From contig NC_086351.1 in NCBI RefSeq assembly GCF_036324505.1, positions 5,450,001-5,514,000 of the forward strand: 64,000 nucleotides of DNA, written 5' to 3'. A program made the translations under genes and the position numbers. Of this stretch, positions 25,001-36,049 are shown piece after piece. Position 1 is the stretch's first letter; every line of letters starts with the position of its first letter. The notes below the pieces were generated by a model. It saw only the letters and a list, made by a program, of their open reading frames with translations. It was not told where the DNA came from and did no database searches. Source of the stretch: Eleginops maclovinus. Its lineage: Eukaryota > Chordata > Actinopteri > Perciformes > Eleginopidae.

Positions 25001-27401
25001 TTAGCTGGATGTCACTATAAATAACATTTCAAAGCGATCATATAAACCCATAAATAAACAAATGAATAATTCAGTTTGGAAGTCAATCCATCAAACATTC
25101 ATCCAACCACATCATCCCCTAGGGTTTGAAAAATTAAGTGAAAATAACCAAGCAAGTTAATGATTTTTTTGCCCTGTCAAAAGCAGAGATAAGAGCAGAT
25201 ATTGTATAATAATAATAATACTTATTGAATCTTTGACAAATGAAGTGTTTCTGAACAGACAAGTAGTTTATTGTATGTATCTGTAATCCAACTGTTGTGC
25301 TGTGGAGATTACACTGGCAATAGATAACATGTTTGCTTTGATTTATGATGAAGTAAAATGGTCGTTTAGGGTGATCAGTCCACTGCTAACTTAGCTATAG
25401 CCATTAGAGAAGACGTTGCGTTAGACAATTACTCAGGTCTGTTATGACAGAATACAAGTCAATTTTATACAGGGTTTGATCACATGTAAAGTAAAGGGAA
25501 GGCTTCATATACTATGTGCACATTTGCCAGTGGAAGTGCTACTCAGTCAAAGACATGTTCTCATGAGATGAAGACGGCTCAACCTGACCAAAGAACAGAT
25601 ATGGGAGGAAAGACTGGAGGGGTATAAAAGTCAAGTTCAGGGATTATTTAGTGGCTGAGCTGCCTTGTAAAAGACACAGGCCCTCCCCATACACACGGTT
25701 AGCCGCTAGCAGGCTTACAGCTAACGTCAGTTGGCAAATATTCTTTATTTGGTGTGTGTAGCTCGCTGTGTAGCTTTAGTTAGTATGTAGTAAATGATTG
25801 TAGCTCACCGTTTTATATGAACAAGAAATTAAACAAGACCTGCCCAGAAGGATGTCAATCAAACTGGTATTTTAGAAAAAGCTACTGCCAATTAAATTAA
25901 ACAAAGACAATGGAAATTGCATTTCCTCAGATGTAATACTTTAGTTTCGGCTTTCATAGACGTTCCTGGAGCTGTCCTGCCTATTTGAACAGTTTGATGT
26001 ATTCTCTCCAGCTGTGAAAAGCTTCTCTGTTTCCTTTGTGCAATGTCTTGTGAGGAACTATAGCGTAAATCCAGACAAAAGCACACACAAAAACAAGCTT
26101 ATTTGAAACTGTATGTACACCTAATTTATGCACATTTAGGAAGGAGTATCTGGTATAGATCAGGGACACAGCTAAACAGTAAACATTGTCCTATTATGTC
26201 ATTTGAAGATGAAGCCTTTACAGAGGCTTTGAAAATCCTGTGTTATCTGGAATAGCATGAATATAAGATGATAGGTGCATCGATGCAATCAATGTTTAAT
26301 GTTGATGTTCTATCCTTTCCCAAGAACCAGCAGATTTTTTTCCCTGCCTTCAGTTCTACCAGCAGCCGAACTTCTCCATGCAGCAAAGTGCAAAAGAAAA
26401 AGATATAAAACAAACTTTCCATCTTTAAATATACTTTTTTTCCCCTTATATTTAACTTCAATTTGACACCATTTTTCTCCTTGAAAACTTTTCTAGGTTT
26501 ATTCAACTGCAAATTTCTCTCCCAACTTTGAACAGTTTTTGCAGAATGCTATAGTAGTGGGAGGAGACCCTCGCATTGCAACCAAGTCACACAATGCATG
26601 TTGGGCTTCGCCATATGAATTCAATTTCCATTACCCCCCTGTAATAAATGCGGTGTGAATCCTAGGAGGCCATGGCAGCAAAAAATAAATCTGATACATG
26701 AATAAACGATATCCCTGGGGAAGCAGGCTCCTCCTTTGTGAGGAAGATTGACTCCTCCAAGATGGGACACATCAGCCACAAGGAACGGAAACAGAAATAG
26801 AAACTGCAGACAGAAAGACACTTTCTTACAGACTTTCTGTTCAGCCTGCCAACCAATCTCAGAGCTGTATATAATAATAATAATACATATTCTATGCAGT
26901 GTGACTGCAAGCCAACAAATTCTCCCAGAGGTCAGCACTTTTGTAATTTTCCACACTATGAAAATGTAATTAAACTTTGACACAGGAACTTAGTCACTGC
27001 ACTTCATTCTCCGTGTCTTCAGTCTGCCCAAATCATTTCTGAGATGCATGTGCGGGGGGATGTTTACACATTTAAGACTTTGTCAGGTTCATACAGAGTC
27101 GAAAATGTGCTGCTGAGTTATATTTTCATCTCACTTCTGCAACACTTTGCGACTACAATGCTACTTTTGAGTTTTTCTGGTGTACTGTAGCAGCCTCAGA
27201 AAACATCAACACATCTTTGTTTGACTGTATTTTATTCCTCAGATATTTCTTATTGACAGACTAGTAACATTTTTATGTTTACCTCAACAACACTGGCTGT
27301 TCATCTGGCATCACAGATGGTGGACTGACACTCATAGCTAGGTGCAAATATTTGATATTATTTCAAAGTTGCAGCACATGATTTTGCAATAAACCCCTGT
27401 G
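22056..27401. other. non-coding stretch with homeodomain-motif cluster and pyrimidine tract
   Basis: No gene is recognised in this 5.3 kb. The block at about 23640-23830 is unique-looking and ends in a dense series of TAAT cores (TTATCAATTAG, AATAATTAGG, TTTAATTAAAG). About 24480-24610 is strongly pyrimidine-rich, and 24770-24850 is purine-rich; together they produce Leu/Ser/Pro-rich frames that are not genes. Short ATA/AAT arrays occur at 25207-25220 and 26872-26884. The rest is featureless. Confidence 0.5.
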
Positions 27402-27737
27402 TAAATGGTCTGCAAAGGCTTAAATCATTCCCCTTCCGGAAATGCCTCCTTTGGACTCCTTGGAACAGTTGTGCTTCTTTTGGCTAGAGCTCCAACACAA
27501 TGTACGAAATAGGCTAAGGGGCGGGACATTTCAGAACATTCGACAAATCACAACAGAGCTGGCCAGCTAACCAATCAGAGCAGTCTGGGCTCTGGTTTCA
27601 GACAGAGGGGGAAAAAAGGTGCTGCTGTATGAGAAAAATAAAGAGCTTTTTGAAGATGAAAGCATGGAAATATATAACAGCAGAGGCATAAAATACAAAT
27701 GTGAATCTCAAAATGAGCAAAATAGGGCCTCTCTAAG
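27402..27737 (-). mobile_element. MITE family 1, copy D (left-truncated)
   Basis: The copy starts inside the family at GTAAATGGTCTGCAAAGG and runs through AAATGCCTCC, GCTCCAACACAATGTACG, AACCAATCAGAGCAGTCTGG, GGTTTCAGACAGAGGG and AATAAAGAGCTTTTTGAA to the terminus AGCAAAATAGGGCCTCTCT. The outer left roughly 70 bp, including that TIR, are absent or unrecognisable. The 98-codon plus-strand frame starting at 27619 lies partly on the repeat and is not a gene. Confidence 0.8.
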
Positions 27738-29930
27738 ACAATATGAAGCGTTAAAAGCAATCAATCCGCCATCATCTTACTTCCTCTGTGCTGGAAGTGC
27801 AAACTCAATAAGTTTCACTGAGCATTTAAATAATATTACATTAATCCTCAAACCTCTGAGGAAACAAACGCTTCATTTACAAATCGGTCCATGCTACTGT
27901 GGCGAATCTCACTGAGGGCTATTAGCTCAACCACTGAATTCAACCTTCTGCAACCCCCCCAATCTGGCGTCACAGCAGATGGGCGGAGGTCTGTGATCTG
28001 TTGAGGCAATTTTGTGCATGGCTGCCATGGCCTGTCCTGGTGTGACATCTCCTGCTGCTTGTCGGCCTGTACCCTGACCTTCACACTGGGCTGGTGTACA
28101 GCTGTCTGGCTGGGAAAAGCAAACACACACTTACTCCCCATGCACACACACACATACACATAACACACTTGAAATCCCCAGGGAAGAGCGAAAAGTTTAC
28201 TTGGGAGGGAGGTTTTGGTGGTATGTGTTATGTGTTATTGCATTGGCTGGCTACAGTAGACAACTAGCTGGCAGGCAAAAGGGCAGCACGCTCTGTTGAA
28301 CAAAATGTCAAATATGGCTCCAAACATTGGTGCTTAGCTGGTCACAGATTTGACACAGATGATGGAGATTGGGAAAAGATGATATGTATTTGTGAAGCAA
28401 TTCGGTGCTGTGGAAAATGTCAAATACAGGGTACAGAAAAGAGGGTACACAAAACCAAACACTCACACACAGATTGCACACGTGGGCAAACACACAACCC
28501 CCAGCTTTTGCGCTTCCTATTTGTCGGGTTAGAGCGCGAGGACACATAACGTAAACCCAAAGAGACACTTCCTCCATGGGGAGAGATCTCCTCTCATTAC
28601 GAGTAGGATTGACACTGGGCCTGCCCTGTCCAGAGGGAGGTCTAAACCAATAAGAGGGTAATTGAAAGAGGCGCTTGACTTCCCGTCTGTAACAGCTTAC
28701 AGACCGAGGTTGATGTGCCTCCAGGAGCACAGCGTTTATAAAACAGATGGGCAAAGACAAACACCATGAAAGTTGGCTGAGATTTGCAGGGGAAGAAAAA
28801 ACAATTCGGAGAGCGACGGCATTTTCACTTCCGCGTGAATTATCACGATTGTCTCCACGTATCAGTGTGTGTGATGCCTTATCTCAAACTGGTGCTGATT
28901 TGCCAAGTAGATACGTGATTAACATCCTGTCACATTTGCCTTGGGTAATGTACAAAAATGACTGGCTGGAATAAGCTTTAAGAAAAATACCGTGGAGAAA
29001 CGTGGCAACAGAGGAGTGTTTCATGGCTTTCCAATATCCTCAGAGCGGCTGTGGTCCTAAGTGTCGACTGCTGGAGTCATAATGCGGAGAGGTAGAGGCT
29101 GAGCCATTGCATCTTGTCTAACTGAGGTGTGTGTGTTGAATCCCGGCGGCTAGACTTGTTACGGAGATGACAGCATGTTTTGTTTCACTACACAGCCTTC
29201 GCGCTGACAGTCTGAAAGCCTGGAGCCAAACAAACAGAGGCAGCAGCGATGCCACGTATCTCAAGATCTCTCTCACAGACACACACAATATACACATGCA
29301 GGCAGTACACATTCAGATTTCAGGAGATACACACACACAATATAGCATGAAGAAAACCCAGACACATCTCCAAGTAAACCAATTTTATGTTGTACAGAAC
29401 ACCTGCATCATTGCAGTACTTTGGCTGGTAGAAAAGTGACGCAATTCCTCCTCTGTTTATATCACAATAATACCACAATCATTATTTTACACCTAAAGAA
29501 GTCACGATTAAATGAATATTAGTAGTCATGTACAATATCCAACAGACTTTTACAGCAAATACAATCTTCTAGCAGTGAATATTGCTTAAAATATACGGCC
29601 CGAAACCCAGTGGGGATGAGTAGATGAAGACTATGCATCATTTACCATACTGTACGCACCTGTGAAGCATCAATAATTCAAGCAGCACTTGAACCCCAGA
29701 TGAAGAAAGAAGGTAGGCCTTGAAACATTCCTGGAGAAACTGCAGTACTTCTCGATTGACGCAACACTTGACACGATCTAGAAACTGAGCCGGCAGAGTG
29801 AACACGCTTCACCAAAGAACAGAATGTTATCCAAGACTTGTCAAGTTTTACCCAGAAGCTGCTCAGGGTGCAGTCCTCAGCTGCTGCAATAATCCAGTTA
29901 GTTTGAGCCCAAGCTTTTACAGGAAAGGAG
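27738..29930. other. non-coding stretch with GC-richer block and palindrome
   Basis: No gene is recognised. A short CA tract lies at 28138-28160 and another at 29320-29340. The region 28540-28960 is GC-richer, unique-looking and CpG-containing. It holds a perfect 8-bp inverted repeat GTCTGTAA/TTACAGAC with loop CAGC at 28685-28704. The 150-codon minus-strand frame (28308-28760) over this block shows no recognisable domain. Positions 28982-29008 share 25 of 27 bases with 36391-36417. Confidence 0.5.
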
Positions 29931-30010
29931 GCAGCGAGCTAAAGGTTGGACCGGGGGGGCTCGTGAGTGAAGGTCTTGAGTTTGAATCCTTGGATTGGTG
30001 ACCGCAACAA
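29931..30010 (+). mobile_element. degenerate tRNA-derived SINE head
   Basis: An A-box-like sequence GAGCTAAAGGTTGGA (29937-29951) is followed about 27 bp later by a B-box-like GAGTTTGAATCC (29978-29989). The spacing and order match a tRNA-type RNA polymerase III promoter. The intervening CTCGTGAGTGAAGGTC resembles the corresponding part of the SINE at 41.5 kb. No SINE body or tail is clear downstream, so this is at best a worn fragment. It is not a functional tRNA because the arms do not pair. Confidence 0.4.
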
Positions 30011-32675
30011 ACTTTGAAAGATTCATAAATTCCAACACTGCGAATATGTTCTTTCACAATGTTTTGAACTCAAATAATGCTGTTGTGTATAATTCGGTAT
30101 GCATGACAAGCAAGGCACCGCTCAAAAATAAAGCTGATGTTACCTACTGTAGGCTATTAGAAGAATTGTGTGAACTGTGCACAATGTGTACATTTGACCC
30201 TTTCGGCCTTCAAAGCAACTATGGGCTTGAAGCAGTACGACTTGTTTGGAAGCTGCAGTCATCATGGGAAACTTTAAACATGGTCCTGTGAGCACACACA
30301 TTAATATGGGTGTGTGAGTCATTATATATCCACATGCATGATAACAGTCCCATTCAGTAAAGCCTGATGAAAGAGCTTCCTTTTCCCTTTCCCTTCATCT
30401 TCTTCCTTTGACCGAGCTTTTCTCCTCTCTCACTATCATCCACCGTAACTAAAGCATCTGCAGAGAATGAGCGTGAAATATTGATAGTGTGGCAGTAATG
30501 AAGTCTTAATAAGAGGGAGCCTGTCCAAACAATGCGAGGGAGGGTCATCCAGGGTAGAGGAAGGTGTGACGCCCAGTGTGCCACATCAGAGCCACCTCTA
30601 TTGTTATTTTTTAAGGTCAACTCAATTATGTGGCCAGCACAGGTAATTTATTCAATTGGCACACTTAATAAACACTGGAAGGGATTTCCCCGCCAACTCC
30701 CAGTGTGGACTCTGTCAATTGCAATTTAAATCATAGACCTGACTCGGAGGTACGAGTTACTGAAAACAGACAACAGGTAATGATCTATGCTTTAAAAGAC
30801 TCTGCCAAAGAGAAAGAGAGAGCTCGTTGGGGAGTTGGGAAATGGGAGGGGTCTTATTTAGCAACGTCTATTTCCACATCCACACTGAAAACAAAGGGAA
30901 GAACAAAAGAAAAGTACCTCTTGAATTACTGGGGGAGCTGGCACACTTGTTTTCTGTGCCCCGTGTTGGAATAAAAGATTTGTCTGAGTATAATTTATTC
31001 CAGTACTCCCTTTGCCATTTCCCTCTCCTTTCCCCAGTGATATACACAGAGGCTTAATGTGGTAGAATTCCAGATGATAAATACTGCACATTTATAAAAA
31101 GTTGAGATGGGGTATTTAGAACAGAGGAAGATACTGCATAAGACCTTATGCTTTATTCACGTCCCTGTGGGAGCCGCGGTATCCAGGGAGACGTTATGTA
31201 AAACTGGTCAAAGCCATGCTAATGTGATTTTGAATGCATGACTTCATCATTTGTGTACCACAGGTATTGCCTTGCAGAACAGGTTGCTCAGACTAATATG
31301 TCAAGCAGAACCAAACACCCCTTACAGGGATCAATAAATAATATGTAAATAAAGCCTACATTGCAGCTTAATATTCATTATTATGTTGATTTTAAAAACG
31401 CGTCATATTAAGACCCTCATGCAGGATGTGTGGGGACAAGAGAAAGAAGAAGTGTTGGTTTTCTAAATGTGATTAACTTTATCTGATGCTGTGCAATTAA
31501 AATCAGCGCTTTTGCATTTTTATATTACTCCATCCCCTAACAGTCTTGCTATTTTGGAGTGTGTTGTAACGTTGGATAATGCTTGTGGGAATGGACTTGT
31601 CACCAAGGGGGATACTGTTGAAATGAAGCATGTGGGTGTGCATTTGGTGTATTGCTGTCTTTGCCTGAAGCAAGAAATGAGAATATCGGAATAAAGAGAC
31701 AACTCAGAACATTTCATTTTCTTTTTTGGTTCAACACTGATACATACACACTGCCAGAGAAAGAAATGGTGACACATCCACATGCAGAGAAACCTACCTC
31801 ACATGCTTTATACATAACAACACTCCCGAATAGATATTATAACTATCTATCTATACTGATTTCTATACTGATTTGTTGCCGCTTATTTTAAATATTCTTG
31901 TCATGTCAATTTAAGACCAAACTGTTGTAACACAGATACCATTGGAGTCCTTGGAAAGCTGTGATCTGCAAGAAACGCTGGACAGACAAAATAAATGACC
32001 CATCAAAGGTTTATGAGGTGTCCTGATGTCAATAGCCATGCCAAACCAAGTATCCAGCCTAGATGAGAAGTCACTCAATAAGACACAGGGTCTGCTCACC
32101 CAGAGGCACAAATGCTAAAAACATAATAGTCTGTTAAACCAGCAGTGAAATGAAATGGAGGACGGACGAGATTAGATTAGATGTCAGACATTGCCAATAG
32201 AGATTTGTGTGACATGCCTCGATATGACTCCATTGTCCTCCAGTGAAATATGTGACCAAGACATTGAGGATTGTATTTACGTACGGAGGAGTGTAAAACT
32301 AAATTATCTTTTTACATTTCCCAGCACTTAATGTTTCAACACTAAGTGGAGTGGTTGTAATTTCCTTTGGCACAATGGCATCATAATGGGAACAGAAGTG
32401 AGCATTTGACAAGGTCACTAGTTGGAGTTTTGGCTCAAGAGTGTGAGTATAATAAGAGGCGCTCTAGACAACTTCTTAATAAGCGCCCTTGATCAAAGAA
32501 AGCCCTGGCTGCTTAAATTATATCACATGGCAATAGATGATTAGAATAGGCAACACTCCCTGAAACGTCTTGTCCCCTGCAGTGCTGTAAATATACACAA
32601 AGGTTAACAATGTAGAAAATATATGAAATAAGTCCTAAAAAGTTTGTTCAGTCTAGCAGAAATACAGCCAGTTGT
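30011..32675. other. non-coding stretch
   Basis: No gene is recognised. A 13-bp tandem duplication of TCTATACTGATTT lies at about 31849-31874. Otherwise this is ordinary AT-rich sequence with short chance frames. Confidence 0.55.
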
Positions 32676-32696
32676 GGTGCTGTCCATGGTGCTGGT
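32676..32696 (-). promoter_or_regulatory. RE1/NRSE (REST-binding) motif
   Basis: Read on the minus strand, the site has a left half ACCAGCACC, a 2-bp spacer AT, and a right half GGACAGCACC. The canonical neuron-restrictive silencer element has TTCAGCACC, NC and GGACAGCGCC, so all core positions of both halves agree and the spacing is correct. REST/NRSF recruits co-repressors here to silence neuronal genes outside neurons. The motif is read directly; the idea that it serves a neuronal gene outside the window is inference. Confidence 0.55.
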
Positions 32697-34394
32697 ACTA
32701 ATGGGTCAAAATACACCTAGTTGTGTGTTGTTGTCTGTACTTGTGTTCTTGTAGACTTCAGGAATCAGTGACAGCCCGAGTACTGTCCCAATTTAAAGTC
32801 CTCATTTAGCCAAGTTTGGTTCAAATCCCTGTATGTTCTTATCAAGGCTGCTCGGGGAGTTGAGTCGTGTTTACTTGGCAACAACAAGTATCTTAGCAGA
32901 CATTTCAGATCAGTTAGTGTTGATGGGGGAGAATATGAGCTTGACACCAGGCATGGACTAACCAGGATGTTAAATGGCAAGGTTGCAGCAAAATGAAATA
33001 TGTCAAATAAAATCGGCACAGTTGGAGTGTCTGCTGGATGAGGCAAAATGATCAGGGTGGATAGATGTTAGATTTAACTTTGGTGAACTTTTACATGAAA
33101 ACTCACACTGTTTACAGTCATCAAGGACATGAAGACCTGACAGGCTGAGAGTCCCAAATAGTTTTGTTGCAGTATAAACATTTATTAAACCTCCTTTGAT
33201 TGAGTAAGCTTTGAACCCATCGAAAGTTAATTGTAAAACACATATTAGCATTAGCAAACCAAAGTACAGTCAGCTAACATTAAACCAACTGGCCCGGGGA
33301 GCACCAAGCTTCCAGCCCCACTGATTTAATGTGGACGAGCCAATGTCACTTTGTGGTGTGACCTTCATGAGACGGGAAATTCAAACGTTGCATCATCTGT
33401 ATCGAGAAAGGCTTTATGTCCACTTCCTACTTCACACAGGATTTGACTGCTAATGATCTGTAAAGGTTTGACCGCCCTCACTGTGGAGCAGAACAATTAT
33501 TCAAGCCTATAGAGATGTATAAAGGCTGCTGCCACTGCTTAAAGAATCACTCTGCATCCTTGTTATGGCTTGATTTATACTTTATTAATTGTTGAGTCTA
33601 CTAAAGAGAACATTATTAGAGTGAGATATCCAGAGCAGTGTTGGGATTGATAGAAACTTTTCTCATCTTACTTTGATGTTACCTGCCACACCTTTAGACT
33701 TTTCATCCGGTGGCACCACTTTAAATATTCATCACCGTGGTTCTTTGTGATAAGCATCAGGAAATCCCTAGTGGTTCCTCTCCTTTGTTCGGTGTGCAGA
33801 GACTAGTCATGTCCCGTGGTACTTCTGAAAGTTTCTGTCCCTGAACTTTTATACTAAATTTCCCAGTCTGGTATGTTACGACCGGAAGCTACATCATAAT
33901 GCAGGCTACTTTACAATCACTCACTAATGAGTGACTTGTTTAGTATTATTACATTTGTATTATTCTCATTTTATTTTACTTTAAGTTTGATAACAGGCGT
34001 TTCACTAGCTGCCCCAAAGCAGTGTTGTTTGCTTGCTTAATGTCATATTATAATGTGCATTTTTATCAAGCAGATTCTCTACATCATAATAAAAAAACAC
34101 ATTTAGAAATGATTCATTGGTTATGTCTGATAAAACATTGTATTATCAACTTTTGAATGTTTCCCATAAAGCTGAGCAAATGTGGTTTATTCTAATAGCT
34201 AATCAACTATTTATGATGATTAAACAAAGCATTGTGTGGGCTTCTGGTAATTTCATAATAATATTTGTACTGTAAACATCGCTGCCGCTGGTCTCCTACT
34301 GGCTGACACCATGACATTGAGACGATGACCATCATTGCCATTCATTCAGAAATGTACAGTAAGTCCACTTTCCACAACAAAGTGTTTTTCATTC
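32697..34394. other. non-coding stretch
   Basis: No gene, RNA or repeat is recognised. AT-rich sequence leads up to the LINE. I could not find a clear copy of the LINE's downstream flank here that would mark a target-site duplication. Confidence 0.55.
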
Positions 34395-35760
34395 ATGGCA
34401 CCATTGGATCTCGGACATCCCATCTTCAAGGCTGGAGATCAAACATTGGTGGAGAACTACAGACCCATTAGTATCCTACCTGTGATCTCCAAGGTAGCCG
34501 AGAAATGGGTGGCAAAGCAGCTGACCACTCATCTTAACAAAGGCCAAACACCACTGCACCCAATGCAGTTTGGCTTTCGAAGTAACCACTCCACAGAAAC
34601 AGCCAACTGCTTTCTCATTGAGAATATAAAAATGAAACTAGATAAAAGGGAGCATTGTGGGTGCAGTATTTTTAGACTTAAAGAAGGCCTTTGACACTGT
34701 CAATCATGAAGTTCTTTTGTCAAAACTCTCTTACTTTAATTTCTCTGGGGATGCCATCAAATGGATGAAATCATATTGAACTGACAGAAAGCAAAGTACA
34801 TGCATAAATAACACTCGGTCTACATACCTAAGCTGTAAAATAGGTGTCCCTCAAGGATCTATACTGGGCCCTCTTTTGTTCAGTCTATACATCAATGACC
34901 TGCCCAGAGTCTGTCCATCAGTGCACATACAAATGTATGCAGATGACACTGTCCTCTATGTGCATGTTAAAAATAAACAACAAGCCACACACCAACTGAC
35001 TGAAGCCATGGGCCATGTATCCAACTGGCTAACCAATTCATGCTTACACCTGAACATAAGCAAAACTCTGTGTATGTATTTTTCAAAACAATCTACTGTG
35101 TCTCATAACCCTGCTGTCCTAGTGAAACAAGAGAAGATCAGAGTGGTGCCTGACTTTAAATATATAGGAATCATCCTAGACGCACGACTCTCATTTCAAA
35201 AGCATGCAAAAAAGGTGGCCAATACTGGCAAATTTAACCTGGCAAATTTTAGGCACATAAGACCATACCTGCCAATGAAGGCTGCACAGCTCTTCTTGCA
35301 TGCAATGCTCTTCCAATTGAATCTCTCTATAAGCAAGCACTAAAAACACTGGACCGTAAGTCAAATAGTTATCACCATTGTCTTATAGTGAAAAAGCATA
35401 ACCTGTTTAACTTTGAAAACGTTATACAATTCTCTGATGCCTGTCTCATCTTTAAGGTACTTCATGGGCTTGCTCCACCCCCACTGCACCAATTCATAAA
35501 ACAGAAAGATAATGTCAATAGAGTAACCAGATCAACCGCCAGAGGGGACTGCGTAGTGCAGTACAGACAAAGCAAGTTTGGACACACAGCCTTTTCCATT
35601 AGAGCCACCAATTATTGGAATGGTCTGCCCAATGAATTAAGGGAGTGTAACAGCCTTACAACTTTCAAAACAAACTCAAGTTTTGGATTAGGGAACATCA
35701 TATCTGTAACCACATACCAAATGCTTAAAAGCCATGTAATGTTATTCTTCTCTTTCCCCC
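34395..35760 (+). pseudogene. reverse transcriptase pseudogene of the LINE
   Basis: Visible RT motifs in order are ENYRPISILP (fingers), FGFRSNHSTE, a LDLKKAFDTVNH block holding the first catalytic Asp, [13 protein letters not shown] at 34843-34881, the catalytic YADDT at 34936-34950, and C-terminal [14 protein letters not shown]. The frame breaks near 34650-34657, there is an in-frame TGA at 34777-34779, and it breaks again at about 35302-35313. At that last point the sequence passes from FLHAM to [11 protein letters not shown], and some residues expected between them in related elements appear lost. The third piece (35313-35720) carries FSDACLIFKVLHGLAPPPL and NYWNGLPNEL. With three lesions the protein is dead. 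It most likely encoded DNA synthesis for the element's own insertion. Confidence 0.88.
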
Positions 35761-36049
35761 CTTTCTTTATTCATACTGTAACCTACTGTATGCTGTCATC
35801 TTTACGTGGAGGGTGTAGTGAGAGGCGTGCATTGTCTGTGTCTGTTTGAGGGTGTGTTTATGTCTTTGTAATTATGGTTTTATTTGTTATCAGTTTATGT
35901 ATTTTTATATCTTAGGGTGCCTTTTAAGATCTGGCTAGGGACAACAGACGGAAATTAGCATAGCAGCTAACTCTGGCTTATTTACAGCAATTTGTCTGTT
36001 AATCAATGAGCACTGTCCCTACCAACTAAATAAATAAAAAATAAAAAAT
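34395..36049 (+). mobile_element. 5'-truncated LINE (jockey/CR1/L2-like clade)
   Basis: A non-LTR retrotransposon remnant of about 1.65 kb. It starts part-way into the reverse transcriptase domain, so the endonuclease region and 5' end are missing, as is usual for LINEs copied by target-primed reverse transcription. After the RT remnant comes a 3' untranslated part with GGGACAACAGACGGAAATTAGC, then a tail of AAATAAATAAAAAATAAAAAA at 36027-36049. I recall this 3' end as common in teleost LINEs but cannot choose among the L2, Rex1 and CR1 groups. It is the only autonomous-type element in the window. Confidence 0.88.

Noticed and set aside
28308..28760. 150-codon minus-strand open frame rich in Cys and Val
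   Set aside because: Part comes from the CA-rich tract near 28450-28490, and no family is recognisable.
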